Shown here piece after piece: positions 1 to 9,092 of a stretch of DNA of 64,000 nt. This stretch comes from Candidatus Bathyarchaeota archaeon (GTDB taxonomy: Archaea; Thermoproteota; Bathyarchaeia; Bathyarchaeales; Bathycorpusculaceae). A model generated the notes under the pieces. The model made no database searches and was not told where the DNA came from. It was given only the letters and a program-made list of their open reading frames with translations. Both the position numbers and the translations under genes were made by a program. Within the stretch, counting starts at the first letter, position 1. Each line of letters begins with the position of its first letter. Location: assembly GCA_029881805.1 (NCBI GenBank), contig JAOULW010000003.1, positions 1-64,000 on the forward strand. The letters are read 5' to 3'.

Positions 1-1
1 G

Positions 2-175
2 CAGAGAATTAACGAGGAAATGAGAAAGTCTGTACAAAGAGAACTTGATGCATTGGAAGATGCCATAGAGAGAGCAGACCTTGCTGAGGTTTTACGTCAC
101 AAACTGATATTGGAAGTCTTACTGGGACAGCAATCTTCATCATCACCCAAAAGCGCTTCTGATTCGGTTTTATGA
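2..175 (+). CDS. C-terminal end of an unidentified protein (cut by window edge)
   Basis: An open frame enters from the left edge and stops with TGA at 173-175, giving 57 residues. The visible part is strongly charged and helical, with alternating acidic/basic and leucine positions typical of an amphipathic or coiled-coil tail. It ends in a serine-rich stretch (QQSSSSPKS). No catalytic motif is visible, so I cannot name the family. It is too short and startless to have a start codon here. The codon pattern and helical periodicity make it more likely coding than chance, but the evidence is modest. Confidence 0.5.
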   Translation, partial: QRINEEMRKSVQRELDALEDAIERADLAEVLRHKLILEVLLGQQSSSSPKSASDSVL

Positions 176-279
176 CTTGTGTAAGTACCATTGACTAGTT
201 ATCGGAGACTTTAGGCAAACATGATGGCGGAGGAGGAAAAGCCCGCTAAGGTTTTCTAGTATGAGCTTGAATATTATCT

Positions 280-516
280 ATGTTTAAGGTGCTGTTTGAA
301 TTGATTGAGTGGGAGTATAAGGTGATCCCGATAAAGACGCGGATTCATTCAGATCATTTCCAAGCTGACAGCAAGCCAATCATAGATGATGTTCAAAATG
401 ACCTTAATGCCCTAGGCCATGAAGGATGGGAACTTGTCAGCGTCCAAAACATTAGCCTGCCCGACGGCAGAATGTTCACTGTCGCCTACCTCAAGAGACG
501 AAAAAGGGTTAGCTAG
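280..516 (+). CDS. DUF4177-like small protein
   Basis: A 78-residue protein with the pattern of the DUF4177 family: an opening strand EWEYKVIPI, a central helix with LNALGHEGWELVSV, and a last strand FTVAYLKRRK. The family's function is unknown to me; members are small alpha/beta proteins. The ATG at 280 gives nine residues before the conserved WEYKV strand. GTG at 289 or TTG at 301 would give a length closer to the usual family start, and a weak AAGGTG lies at 285-290. There are no clear functional partners: the gene stands alone between a cut gene and a long non-coding stretch. Confidence 0.7.
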   Translation: MFKVLFELIEWEYKVIPIKTRIHSDHFQADSKPIIDDVQNDLNALGHEGWELVSVQNISLPDGRMFTVAYLKRRKRVS

Positions 517-1155
517 TGAGGAGCTATCCATAAAGGACAAGCTTGCTATTATAAACTATCATAAAGCTTGGAAAACCATGATCGACGAATCTTGCAAGTT
601 GATTTAATGGACAAGGATTTTCAGTGAGCCGACTCAATTGAGTGAAGGCTGCTCTTGGCAGATATGACAGTTTAAACGCTTGAGTGAAATCAAAACTTGC
701 CCAGAATTTGAAGTCGTTTTTACACCATGCTACGCTTGAAACAAGCGAAATTTGAGCGAAACTGATGGTTCGAATGTGGTGCGGGGGGTGGGACCCCCAC
801 CCGAGTTTACCAGTAAAGAGGCATACCTGATATGTTTAGCAAGAGTCGCAACTTCCTGGCCAAAAACAGATCCTAGTCAGGTCGACTTTCAAACTCTCGG
901 CTCAGTGATTGTGATGGAGGTTGGGTTTAAACATCGGTTGATATTCTCGGAACTTAAGCCTTACATAGATTTCTATTAACCCTTCAGTTCCCCTTGCTTG
1001 GGATTTTTACTTGTATCGCATGGCTTAGTGAGTACTTGTGAATTTGTCGCATGATCTAATCATTCTCCTTGATCAAAAATAGTTTATAAAATTGTGCAGA
1101 TCTAGTGGAAATTGGCTTCCGAAAAAAATATAATCCCTTGCATGCAAAAATTGAG
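517..1155. other. Long intergenic stretch with hairpin and short repeats
   Basis: No convincing gene is present. A perfect hairpin with a 7-bp stem (GGGTGGG/CCCACCC, loop ACC) lies at 786-802. The 12-bp palindrome ACTCAATTGAGT is at 632-643. The motif TTGAGTGAA occurs near 637 and 680, and a variant TTGAGCGAA near 751. The 15 bases at 779-793 repeat exactly at the 3' end of the tRNA-Leu gene (2081-2095). A 75-codon frame at 752-979 exists but reads through the hairpin and resembles nothing I recognise. A TATA box (TTTATAAA, about 1083-1090) for the next gene closes the region. Confidence 0.5.
1083..1090 (+). promoter_or_regulatory. TATA box of the secreted-protein gene
   Basis: TTTATAAA lies about 70 nt before the chosen ATG at 1156. 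Archaeal transcription starts about 25 nt after the box centre, near 1112. That excludes the in-frame GTG at 1105 as the start and supports ATG 1156 or 1165 with a leader of about 45-55 nt. Confidence 0.5.
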
Positions 1156-1902
1156 ATGAAAGTTATGAACATTAGGAACACATTACTATGTCTACTCCTG
1201 ATTTCCTTCACACTTTCGTCTCTAAGTAATATTTCGTTGGCATTTGAGCATGGTTCAGAAAAACTTCAAGTAGAAACTGACGACAGTTTACACTTTAAGA
1301 TCACCAAACTTTACGGGATAAACAGCACTATTGAGGGAAACTATAGTATCTTCTTAATGGACACAAACCCACCTCCATGGAGCATGTTCGCATTTGGACG
1401 GTTGGATTGGACTTACTTCGCTTCATACCCGCTCGCTTCTGGATTCACTTTTGGCACTATGAACATGACCATTTACAGTAATGGCGGTTTGTCTTCCTAC
1501 ATAGATGTGTCAATCGGCTGGTTTGATGATCAAGGAAACGCGAACTTTTATCAGAATGAAAGTAGGCAGTCGTCGGGAACTGGAATTGACTCAATAACAG
1601 TGGATGTTAATCTGCAATTGCAAGCGGGACAAAGGTTGATGATAGGTGTGAGGGTTATTGAAGGACAGATGCTTCAGACCTTCTGGTTTGGCGATGACGA
1701 ACATGACAGTAGAGTTCAGTACATTGGAACTGCACAATTTATACCAGAGTTTTCGTCTATCACCATTATGCTCACATTTATGATTACTATGATCTTTTTG
1801 CTGCGATTGCGAAAGCGCTTCAAAAACCATTCTGGCGACACACTTTTCCAATTTACAGAAAATCAAGTTTCCTTAACTAAACAGACAAAAATTGAAAAAT
1901 AG
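1156..1902 (+). CDS. Secreted, membrane-anchored protein with PEF-type C-terminal signal
   Basis: A protein of about 248 residues. It starts with a signal peptide (basic MKVMNIR, then a hydrophobic run ending near NISLAFEHG). The body of about 180 residues is rich in Tyr, Phe, Ser, Gly and Asn with alternating strand-like hydrophobicity, as in an extracellular beta-sandwich. The C-terminus has the tripartite sorting pattern of archaea: IPEFSS, a transmembrane helix (TIMLTFMITMIFLLRL), and a basic tail (RLRKRFK). This is the PEF-CTERM-like arrangement linked to archaeosortases or simple membrane anchoring. The ATG at 1156 fits the upstream TATA box. Its role is unknown; it is probably displayed on the cell surface. 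No archaeosortase is in the window. Confidence 0.72.
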   Translation: MKVMNIRNTLLCLLLISFTLSSLSNISLAFEHGSEKLQVETDDSLHFKITKLYGINSTIEGNYSIFLMDTNPPPWSMFAFGRLDWTYFASYPLASGFTFGTMNMTIYSNGGLSSYIDVSIGWFDDQGNANFYQNESRQSSGTGIDSITVDVNLQLQAGQRLMIGVRVIEGQMLQTFWFGDDEHDSRVQYIGTAQFIPEFSSITIMLTFMITMIFLLRLRKRFKNHSGDTLFQFTENQVSLTKQTKIEK

Positions 1903-2081
1903 AGAAGAATGTGAATGTAATAGAACTCCTAAGTGACTAACTCATGCAGCTGTCCAGTGTTAAGAGCCCTCTTAATCTCTAATACTGTTCGGTCGCCAGT
2001 GCTCATTGGTTTTTTATGTTTGCGTATTGGGAGCCTAAGCTTTTAAAAAGCAGAGAATTCAAACGCAGCTCGCTTTCTAAG

Positions 2082-2166
2082 TGCGGGGGGTGGGATTTGA
2101 ACCCACGAACCCCTACGGGACAGGCTCCTGAAGCCTGCGCCTTTGACCAGGCTTGGCGACCCCCGC
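2082..2166 (-). tRNA. tRNA-Leu (anticodon CAG)
   Basis: The full cloverleaf reads on the minus strand: a 7-bp acceptor stem GCGGGGG/CCCCCGC, a D-arm, an anticodon stem CAGGC/GCCTG around the loop TTCAGGA (anticodon CAG), a long class II variable arm with a CCC/GGG pairing, and a T-arm GTGGG/CCCAC with loop TTCAAAT. The discriminator is A, as required for leucine. It is 85 nt, has no intron and does not encode CCA. Confidence 0.95.
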
Positions 2167-2447
2167 AACAACACGAAAATACGCTAAGAAAAGGTTTAAG
2201 AGTTGCTGTAAACTCTTACATGGAACAGGTGTATTGGAATGCCTACACACGGTTCACTCTCTAAGGCTGGAAAGGTTAGATCACAGACTCCGAAAATCCA
2301 GCCCATGCGAAAAAAGAAACCGACGCCACGCTTCAGAAACAAGCGAAACTACGAAAAAAGAATAGTCATGCAAAGAAAAGCTGGACAAAACTGGATTTAG
2401 CACACACTCTTTAAGGCTTTTATCTTTTTCATGCATAATTAACCTCT

Positions 2448-4013
2448 ATGTTAGAGGCTACACTTGCGATTTTGAATGGTAAGGTTATGACTCTGAATCC
2501 AAATCAGCCAAAAGCCGAAGCAGTGGCAATACAAGACGGAAAAATAGTCGCCGTGGGTTCAAACAAAGAAATCCGCAAATACGCAGGCAATAAGACGAAG
2601 ATTATCAATGCAAAAGGTAAGATGGTCATTCCAGGTTTTGTTGATTGTCATGTGCACTTGACGGGGTTTGGCAAGATCTTGCAAACTTTAGAATTGAGAA
2701 ACACTAAGTCCATAAAAGAAATGCAGCAGAAACTGCGAGAATATGCTGAAAAAAACCCTGAAAAGAGCTGGATTCGTGGAGGAAGATGGGATCAGGAGAG
2801 GTTTGCCGAAAAACGCTATCCCATTCGCTCGGACTTAGATGCCGCAGTCGCGGGCAAACCGGTTTTTCTCGTTCGAGTTTGTGGACACATTGCTGTTGCC
2901 AACAGCAAAGCCTTGCAGCTGGCAGACATAAGAAAAGAAACAAAAATCGACGGTGGCAAGATAGATTTAGATGAAATCACAGGCGAGCCTAATGGCATAC
3001 TACGGGAAAACGCCATGGATCTAGTTTGGAAAGTAATCCCGAAACCCAGTCAAAATGAGAGCGAAGAAGCTTGTCTTGTGGCATGTGAAAAAGCCGTAGA
3101 AGCAGGTCTTACGTGTGTTCATTGGATTTTGGGTTCTGCGGATGATATGCGCGTAATACAAAAACTCGATGCAGAAGGAAAACTGCGTTTGAGGGTCTAT
3201 GCAGGCATACCCGTAGATTGTCTTGATGAATTGATTAATCTAGGATTGCTTACAGGCTTCGGAAATGACATGGTGAAGATAGGCTTTGTCAAAATTCTAG
3301 CAGACGGCTCGCTCGGCGGACGCACAGCCGCACTGAAAAAGCCGTATTTTGACGAACCAGAAACAAGCGGTATGCTGCTTTACACCCAAAAAGATCTGAG
3401 CCAACTTGTCCTGAAGGCTCATAAGGCAGGCTTACAGCTGGCTGTACATGCCATAGGCGACCACGCAATGGAAGTCGTTCTAGAGACTTTAGAGAAAGCT
3501 TTGAAAGCGCATCCGCGTAAAAATCATAGACACAGAATTGAACATTGCTCTGTCCTTAACCCAAAACTAATAAAACGCATGAAACACTCAAAGATAATAG
3601 CCTCAGTCCAGCCTCACTTCATCGTTTCCGACTTTTGGGTGCCTGACCGCTTAGGTAGGAAAAGAGCACCTTGGGTCTACCCACTCAAAACGCTCCTGAC
3701 GGAAGGAATAGTTGTTGCGTCTGGCTCAGACTGCCCTGTAGAACCCATAAATCCAATCTTGGGCGTCTGGGCTGCAGTAGCAAGAAAGAGCTTTACGAGA
3801 GAAAGCCTAACAGTTCAAGAAGCCCTAAAAACTTATACTATAAATGCTGCTTACGCCTCCTTTGACGATGGCAAAAAAGGAACAATCGAAGCTGGAAAAC
3901 TTGCAGACATAACAATTCTATCAGCAAACTTGTTTGAGGTTCAACCAGACGAAATCAAGAATGCCAAGGTGGTAATGACGATTGTTGGCGGAAAAATTGT
4001 TTATGCAAGCTAG
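2448..4013 (+). CDS. Metal-dependent amidohydrolase (amidohydrolase family 3, YtcJ-like)
   Basis: The 521-residue protein has the layout of amidohydrolase family 3. A small N-terminal beta domain (ATLAILNGKVMTLNPN, AVAIQDGKIVAVG) is followed by the metal motif PGFVDCHVHL (residues ~63-72). Later histidines sit in LAVHAIGDHAME and HRIEHCSVL, and the metal Asp in VASGSDCPVEP. The closing strand domain is GKLADITIL. Family members hydrolyse C-N bonds of amides or ureides; the substrate cannot be read from sequence. A T-rich TATA-like element (GCTTTTATCT near 2417-2426) lies so close to the ATG that the mRNA is probably leaderless. It precedes elp3 by 34 nt but need not share its function. Confidence 0.9.
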   Translation: MLEATLAILNGKVMTLNPNQPKAEAVAIQDGKIVAVGSNKEIRKYAGNKTKIINAKGKMVIPGFVDCHVHLTGFGKILQTLELRNTKSIKEMQQKLREYAEKNPEKSWIRGGRWDQERFAEKRYPIRSDLDAAVAGKPVFLVRVCGHIAVANSKALQLADIRKETKIDGGKIDLDEITGEPNGILRENAMDLVWKVIPKPSQNESEEACLVACEKAVEAGLTCVHWILGSADDMRVIQKLDAEGKLRLRVYAGIPVDCLDELINLGLLTGFGNDMVKIGFVKILADGSLGGRTAALKKPYFDEPETSGMLLYTQKDLSQLVLKAHKAGLQLAVHAIGDHAMEVVLETLEKALKAHPRKNHRHRIEHCSVLNPKLIKRMKHSKIIASVQPHFIVSDFWVPDRLGRKRAPWVYPLKTLLTEGIVVASGSDCPVEPINPILGVWAAVARKSFTRESLTVQEALKTYTINAAYASFDDGKKGTIEAGKLADITILSANLFEVQPDEIKNAKVVMTIVGGKIVYAS

Positions 4014-4047
4014 CGGAGTTTATTTGCTGGGTTCATCTTAGTGTATT

Positions 4048-5658
4048 GTGGTTGCCGTTAGCTTGAGTACAAAAAAAGCCTTGAGAGAAATAATTGAGAA
4101 GTTGATGCGCATTCCTTCACCAAGTAATCGCGACGTCAACCACGTCAAAATGCAGGTTTCTGCTAACTATCATCTGGAAAAAACGCCGTCAAACTCACAG
4201 ATCATACGGTTACTTAGAGCTGAAGAAAAACGTAAGCTTCTGCCACTTCTGAGAAGGAAGACAACCCGTACTATATCAGGTGTAACAATTGTAGCCGTAA
4301 TGACGAAACCTTACCCATGTCCACAGCCTCAGCCCTGCGCGTACTGTCCAGGCGGACCGCCATTTGGAGTTCCCCAAAGTTATACTGGTTTCGAACCAGC
4401 CGCAATGCGTGGGCTTCAAAACAATTTTGACCCTTATTTGCAGGTAAGAAGCCGAATTGAACAGCTCCAAGCCATAGGGCACGCTGTGGACAAAATCGAA
4501 TTGATTATAATGGGTGGAACGTTCCCAGCCACACCAACGGATTATCAAACATGGTTTATTAAGCGATGCCTAGACGCCATTGCAGAGAAGGAATCCGCAA
4601 GTCTTGAAGAGGCAAAAAACAACGCGGAAAAAAGCAGAATTCGCAATGTTGGTATAACCGTTGAGACACGTCCAGACTGGGCTAAGGAATCTCACGTAGA
4701 CCAAATGCTCAACATGGGTGTGACACGGGTGGAATTGGGTGTTCAAAACCCTAATGACGAAATTTATCATCTTGCAGGCCGAACGCATTCGGTTCAGGAT
4801 GTTTTGGAGGCTACACGTGTAACGAAGGATTCTGGATTAAAAGTGGTATATCACTTAATGCCGGGAATGCCAGGCTCAGACATGGAAAAGGATATGGAGA
4901 TTTTCAGAGAGATTTTCGCAAATCCAGGTTTCAAGCCAGACATGATTAAAATTTATCCATGCCTAGTTCTGAAAGACACAAAAGCGTACAAATGGTACTG
5001 CGAAGGCACGTATAGGCCATACACAAACGATGAAGCCGCAAACTTTGTTTCAGAAATTAAGAAGAGTATTCCACGTTGGATACGAATAATGCGCGTCCAG
5101 CGTGACATTCCAGCCCCATTAATAGTTGCTGGAGTCAACAGAAGCAACTTGCGCCAACTAGTTCAGCAGAAGCTAAAGGAACAGGGTATAAGATGTAGGT
5201 GCATACGCTGCAGAGAAGTAGGTCACAGAATTGCAGCTGATGAAATAAAACCTGACCCAGATGAGGTGAAGATTTTAGCCACTCGATACACAGCGTCTGA
5301 AGGTGAAGAAATCTTCATTTCAGCCGAAGACACCAAAAATGATGCTCTAATTGGTTATTTACGACTGCGCATACCCTCAAAAAAGGCCCATAGACCAGAA
5401 ATAAAAGCAAAGCCATGCTCCATAGTGCGAGAACTTCATGTTTATGGACCACTTGTTCCCGTTGGCAAACACTTAGCCAAAGCATGGCAACACAAAGGCT
5501 ACGGCAACATTCTATTAGCCGAGGGTGAACGTGTGTCGAATGAGGATCATAATTTAAAAAAGGTTCTAGTAATAAGTGCTCTTGGAACAAAACAGTACTA
5601 CATGCGGTTCGGCTACCAATATGATGGAGTTTACATGTCAAAAATGTTGGAGAATTAA
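4048..5658 (+). CDS. elp3: tRNA uridine-34 modification enzyme Elp3 (radical SAM plus acetyltransferase)
   Basis: Archaeal Elp3 makes carboxymethyl-type modifications at the wobble uridine of tRNAs, using radical SAM chemistry and acetyl-CoA. The 536-residue protein shows the expected order. A basic N-terminal helical tRNA-binding segment is followed by the radical SAM cluster motif with cysteines near residues 91, 97 and 100 (CPQPQPCAYCPGGP). Next come GITVETRPD and GVTRVELGVQ in the barrel, a zinc-region set (IRCRCIRCREVGH), and a C-terminal GNAT domain with ELHVYGPLVPVG and HKGYGNILL. The start is GTG at 4048; it follows the amidohydrolase by 34 nt and ends 2 nt before gatD. The length is close to normal for the family. 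Confidence 0.95.
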   Translation: MVAVSLSTKKALREIIEKLMRIPSPSNRDVNHVKMQVSANYHLEKTPSNSQIIRLLRAEEKRKLLPLLRRKTTRTISGVTIVAVMTKPYPCPQPQPCAYCPGGPPFGVPQSYTGFEPAAMRGLQNNFDPYLQVRSRIEQLQAIGHAVDKIELIIMGGTFPATPTDYQTWFIKRCLDAIAEKESASLEEAKNNAEKSRIRNVGITVETRPDWAKESHVDQMLNMGVTRVELGVQNPNDEIYHLAGRTHSVQDVLEATRVTKDSGLKVVYHLMPGMPGSDMEKDMEIFREIFANPGFKPDMIKIYPCLVLKDTKAYKWYCEGTYRPYTNDEAANFVSEIKKSIPRWIRIMRVQRDIPAPLIVAGVNRSNLRQLVQQKLKEQGIRCRCIRCREVGHRIAADEIKPDPDEVKILATRYTASEGEEIFISAEDTKNDALIGYLRLRIPSKKAHRPEIKAKPCSIVRELHVYGPLVPVGKHLAKAWQHKGYGNILLAEGERVSNEDHNLKKVLVISALGTKQYYMRFGYQYDGVYMSKMLEN

Positions 5659-5660
5659 GA

Positions 5661-7001
5661 ATGAGTAAGAAGGAAGAATTTTTTGGTTATAAAAGCAAGG
5701 CGTTTGAAGCCCTTAGAAAAGCTGAAGCCGAAATTGGCGATATGATAAGAATAACAAGAAACGGAGAAGTCTATGAGGGAATTCTGATTCCACGCTCGGA
5801 ATATAGTGATGAAAAGCATATTGCTTTGAAGTTGAAGAGCGGCTACAACGTCGGCGTGCACATTACTTCAAGCACAAAAATAGAAAAAACGGGGAAAGGA
5901 GCAAAACCAACCTTCACCTTGCCACCACTTCCAGAACAAAATCCGGAACTTCCAAAAGTCACCATAATAAGCACTGGCGGAACCATTGCAAGCCGTGTAG
6001 ACTACAGAACAGGAGCAGTACGACCAGCCTTGACAGCAAGCGACTTGTACAGTGTAGTGCCTGAACTAGCCAACATAGCACGCGTGGACACCCAAATATT
6101 GTTCAGTCTGTTCAGTGAAAACATAACGCCCAAACATTGGACAGAAATAGCGAAGGCTGTCGCCAAGCAAATATCTCAAAGCATTGACGGTGTTGTAATC
6201 GCCCATGGAACAGACACAATGGGGTACACGGCTGCAGCCCTAAGCTTTGCATTACAAAACCTTCCAATTCCTGTCATACTTGTAGGTTCACAGCGTTCAG
6301 CAGATCGCCCAAGCTCCGACGCGGCAACAAACCTTGTAGGTGCAGTTACAGCTGCGGCAAAGGCTCCTTTTGCAGAAGTCACTGTGGCAATGCATGAAAC
6401 ACCTTCAGACGCTTCAATAATATTCCATAAAGGGACAAAAGTCCGAAAATGTCACACAAGCAGAAGGGACGCTTTCAAGTCTGTTAATGCATCACCAATA
6501 GCGAGGATACAAGACCGAAAAATGATCATGCTTACAGACGATTACACAAAACGTAATCCTGCAAATAAGCTCATCTTAAAGCCAGAATTCAACGACAAAG
6601 TCGCGCTGATAAAGTTTTATCCAAGCATAAACCCTACAATGATAGACTGGTATGCACAGAAAGGCTATAAAGGCTTGATTTTTGAAGGAACAGGCTTAGG
6701 TCACGTCGGTAACTGCTTTCATGAGCCTATACGAAATGCAATAAAGCAGAACGTTTTGATTGCCATGACTTCTCAGTGCATTTGGGGACGAGTAAACATG
6801 AACGTCTACGATTCAGGCCGCGACTTGCAGGCTTTAGGCGTAATCCCATTGGAAGATATGCTCCCAGAAACGGCCGTCGTTAAACTTATGTGGATTTTTG
6901 GACAGACCGAAAACTTGGAAAAAGCGAAGACCCTTATGAAAGAGAACATTGTGGGAGAGCTTTCTCCAAGAACTCTTCCAGAAAAAACAGGCACGGAGTG
7001 A
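5661..7001 (+). CDS. gatD: Glu-tRNA(Gln) amidotransferase subunit D
   Basis: GatD is the asparaginase-like subunit of the archaeal GatDE complex. It releases ammonia from glutamine or asparagine for the conversion of Glu-tRNA(Gln) to Gln-tRNA(Gln) in the cytoplasm. The N-terminal ~90 residues form the small beta-barrel typical of GatD (GDMIRITRNGEVYEGILIPR). The asparaginase core has the nucleophile motif ISTGGTIASR and the second catalytic motif AHGTDTMGYTAA. Near the C-terminus TSQCIWGRVNMNVYDSGR is a conserved family block. At 446 residues the length is normal. ATG 5661 follows elp3 by 2 nt, and gatE starts about 25 nt downstream, so the three genes are probably one operon. Confidence 0.96.
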   Translation: MSKKEEFFGYKSKAFEALRKAEAEIGDMIRITRNGEVYEGILIPRSEYSDEKHIALKLKSGYNVGVHITSSTKIEKTGKGAKPTFTLPPLPEQNPELPKVTIISTGGTIASRVDYRTGAVRPALTASDLYSVVPELANIARVDTQILFSLFSENITPKHWTEIAKAVAKQISQSIDGVVIAHGTDTMGYTAAALSFALQNLPIPVILVGSQRSADRPSSDAATNLVGAVTAAAKAPFAEVTVAMHETPSDASIIFHKGTKVRKCHTSRRDAFKSVNASPIARIQDRKMIMLTDDYTKRNPANKLILKPEFNDKVALIKFYPSINPTMIDWYAQKGYKGLIFEGTGLGHVGNCFHEPIRNAIKQNVLIAMTSQCIWGRVNMNVYDSGRDLQALGVIPLEDMLPETAVVKLMWIFGQTENLEKAKTLMKENIVGELSPRTLPEKTGTE

Positions 7002-7026
7002 GGAGTGTGCAAACATAGAATTGGAT

Positions 7027-8943
7027 ATGGATTATGAAAAAATCGGGTTAAAAGTCGGTCTGGAAATTCACCAACAATTGAACACGTCTGAAAAGCTATT
7101 CTGCGGCTGCAAGCCCGAGCTCTTTAAAGAAGAGCCAGAAATAACCTTTCTTCGTAGACTTAGACCCACCCAGAGCGAGTTGGGTCAAATAGACCGCGCA
7201 GCCTACTTCGAATTTCAGAAAGGAGTAAAAATACTTTATGAAGCGAACAAAACGACTTCATGCCTTGTGGAGATGGATGAAGAACCGCCTCATTCACTGA
7301 ACATAGAAGCTGTTGAGATTGCTTTAACCGTGGCCATGATGGTGAAAGCTAAGACAGTCAGCGAAATTCATGTAATGCGCAAAACAGTGATAGACGGCTC
7401 GAACACCACTGGTTTTCAAAGGACATGCGTGATAGCTTTAGATGGTGGAATTAAGGTTGGAGAAAAGAGTATCCCAATTCAGCACATAGGTCTAGAAGAA
7501 GACGCAGCTAGAAAAATGGGTGAAGAAGACAACATTATACGCTACCGCATAGACCGCTTAGGTATACCATTAATAGAAGCTGCAACTGCGCCAGTCATAA
7601 GATCACCTGAAGAAGCACAACAGGTAGCCTTGGCAATTGGAGGAATCTTTAGAGCCACTGGAAAAGTCATTCGAGGCCTAGGCACGATACGCCAAGATGT
7701 AAACATATCAATTCCAAAGGGTGCATTAATAGAAATCAAAGGAGTTCAGGAGCTTGAACTCATCTCTCTTGTCGTGGAGTATGAAGTTCAGCGCCAATTA
7801 AACCTCATAAAAATAAGTGAAGAACTAAGGAAACTTGGGGCAAAAGAAGAGGAAATAATTGAAGAATTTTTTGATGTGACAGATATTTTCAAGCAGACAA
7901 AAGGCAAAGTCATTCAAAAAGCTTTGGAACAAAATCAGCAGGTGTTAGCGGTAAAACTTCCAAAATTCAAGGGTTTTCTGAAGCGTGAGCTTATGCCAAA
8001 CTTTCGTCTTGGAACAGAAATGGCAGACAGGGCACGTTTCTGGGGAAAAGTTGGCGGAATATTCCACACAGACGAGCTTCCAGCCTACGGAATAACAACA
8101 GAGGAAGTTGAAAAGTTGAGAACTGCTGTAAACGCGGAAGAACAAGATGCTATAATATTCGTTGCAGATAACCTAGAAAACGCTAGGGACGCGCTAAAAG
8201 CTGTAGCGAAAAGGGCAAGAGAAGCAATAAGAGGAGTGCCAGAGGAAACCAGAGCGCCAAATTCCGATGGAACAACACGTTACATGAGACCGAGACCCGG
8301 GGCAGCGCGAATGTATCCAGAAACAGACATTCCACCAACCCAAATAACAGAAGATTACATAAAAAAGATTAGTTCCAACCTGCCCGAGTTCCTAGAACAA
8401 AAACTTCAACGTTTAATGAGTGAGTATGAGCTAAATCAGAAATTAGCTAAGCAAGTTCTGGATTCTGAATACGGTGAACTCTTTGAAGTCATCGCAAAAG
8501 AAATCAGCGTTTCACCAACAACTGTAGCAGCATTTTTGACTGAAACATTAAAGGCGTTAAAACGCGAAGGCATCCAAATAGAGAAAGTTTCTGAAAATCA
8601 AATTCGTGAGATCTTCAAACACGTAAGCATAGGGGAACTTACCAAAGAAGCAATATCAGACGTTGTAGTTTGGCTCTCGAAACACGAAGACAAAAGCTTA
8701 CAAGAAGCAATCGAAGGTACTGGACTAAGGCTGCTTTCAGAAGAAGAGCTAAAGAAAATCATCGACGATGCGATTAAGAATAGTAAAGACTTGATTGAGA
8801 AAAGCGGAGCGAAAACTTTCGGTCCACTCATGGGCATGGTAATGAAAGAAGCAAGGGGTAAAGCAGACCCGAACACAGTCAGCGCATTGATAAAGAAGAA
8901 GCTAGAACAGCTTGAGAGAAAGCTTGGACAACGATTTAATTAG
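7027..8943 (+). CDS. gatE: Glu-tRNA(Gln) amidotransferase subunit E
   Basis: GatE is the GatB-like kinase/transamidase subunit that binds Glu-tRNA(Gln), phosphorylates the Glu and transfers ammonia from GatD. The start of the GatB-type cradle domain is clear (IGLKVGLEIHQQL), followed by FQRTCVIALDGG, GLEEDAARK and RQDVNISI. The middle holds the AspRS-like insertion of archaeal GatE, and RYMRPRPGAARMYPETDIPP follows. The last ~150 residues are the helical YqeY-like tRNA tail. ATG 7027 begins right at the conserved region; TTG 7021 is a possible alternative, with GAGGAG at 7002-7007. The frame opens further upstream inside gatD, but that is not needed. The stop overlaps the convergent 50-aa gene by 4 nt. 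Confidence 0.95.
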   Translation: MDYEKIGLKVGLEIHQQLNTSEKLFCGCKPELFKEEPEITFLRRLRPTQSELGQIDRAAYFEFQKGVKILYEANKTTSCLVEMDEEPPHSLNIEAVEIALTVAMMVKAKTVSEIHVMRKTVIDGSNTTGFQRTCVIALDGGIKVGEKSIPIQHIGLEEDAARKMGEEDNIIRYRIDRLGIPLIEAATAPVIRSPEEAQQVALAIGGIFRATGKVIRGLGTIRQDVNISIPKGALIEIKGVQELELISLVVEYEVQRQLNLIKISEELRKLGAKEEEIIEEFFDVTDIFKQTKGKVIQKALEQNQQVLAVKLPKFKGFLKRELMPNFRLGTEMADRARFWGKVGGIFHTDELPAYGITTEEVEKLRTAVNAEEQDAIIFVADNLENARDALKAVAKRAREAIRGVPEETRAPNSDGTTRYMRPRPGAARMYPETDIPPTQITEDYIKKISSNLPEFLEQKLQRLMSEYELNQKLAKQVLDSEYGELFEVIAKEISVSPTTVAAFLTETLKALKREGIQIEKVSENQIREIFKHVSIGELTKEAISDVVVWLSKHEDKSLQEAIEGTGLRLLSEEELKKIIDDAIKNSKDLIEKSGAKTFGPLMGMVMKEARGKADPNTVSALIKKKLEQLERKLGQRFN

Positions 8944-9092
8944 AATATTAACACGGTGACTATTATCACGATTATCAAAAGAATCAGAAGGATAATGAGT
9001 ATGGGAAGAAGGGCGGTCGTCAGTAACGCGATTATTATAGCGACGTAATCTTTCCAGCCAAGTCGTTGCTTCTCTTTCTTTTCATCACCCAT
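8940..9092 (-). CDS. 50-residue single-span membrane protein coupled to oppF
   Basis: A short frame starting at ATG 9092 encodes 50 residues: a charged N-terminus (MGDEKKEKQRLGWKD) and then one long hydrophobic helix made almost only of I, L, V, A and T (residues ~17-50). The ATG overlaps the oppF stop codon by 8 nt (ATGGGTGA), the arrangement of translational coupling, so it is probably made with the peptide transporter. The stop overlaps the convergent gatE stop region by 4 nt. The helix is unbroken and the frame fills the exact space between the two genes, which supports coding. Its function is unknown; it might be a small accessory subunit of the transporter. Confidence 0.65.
   Translation of the reverse strand: MGDEKKEKQRLGWKDYVAIIIALLTTALLPILIILLILLIIVIIVTVLIF

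Noticed and set aside
752-979. 75-codon open frame after the DUF4177 gene
   Set aside because: It starts from a weak codon, reads through a perfect 7-bp hairpin and has no family-like pattern; most of it lies in a region with repeats and no clear Shine-Dalgarno.
2016-2365. Two plus-strand frames across the tRNA-Leu gene
   Set aside because: They run through a complete tRNA on the other strand and have no protein-like pattern.
6949-7026. Longer GatE start inside gatD
   Set aside because: The extra residues are gatD sequence read in another frame; the conserved GatE region begins at 7027.
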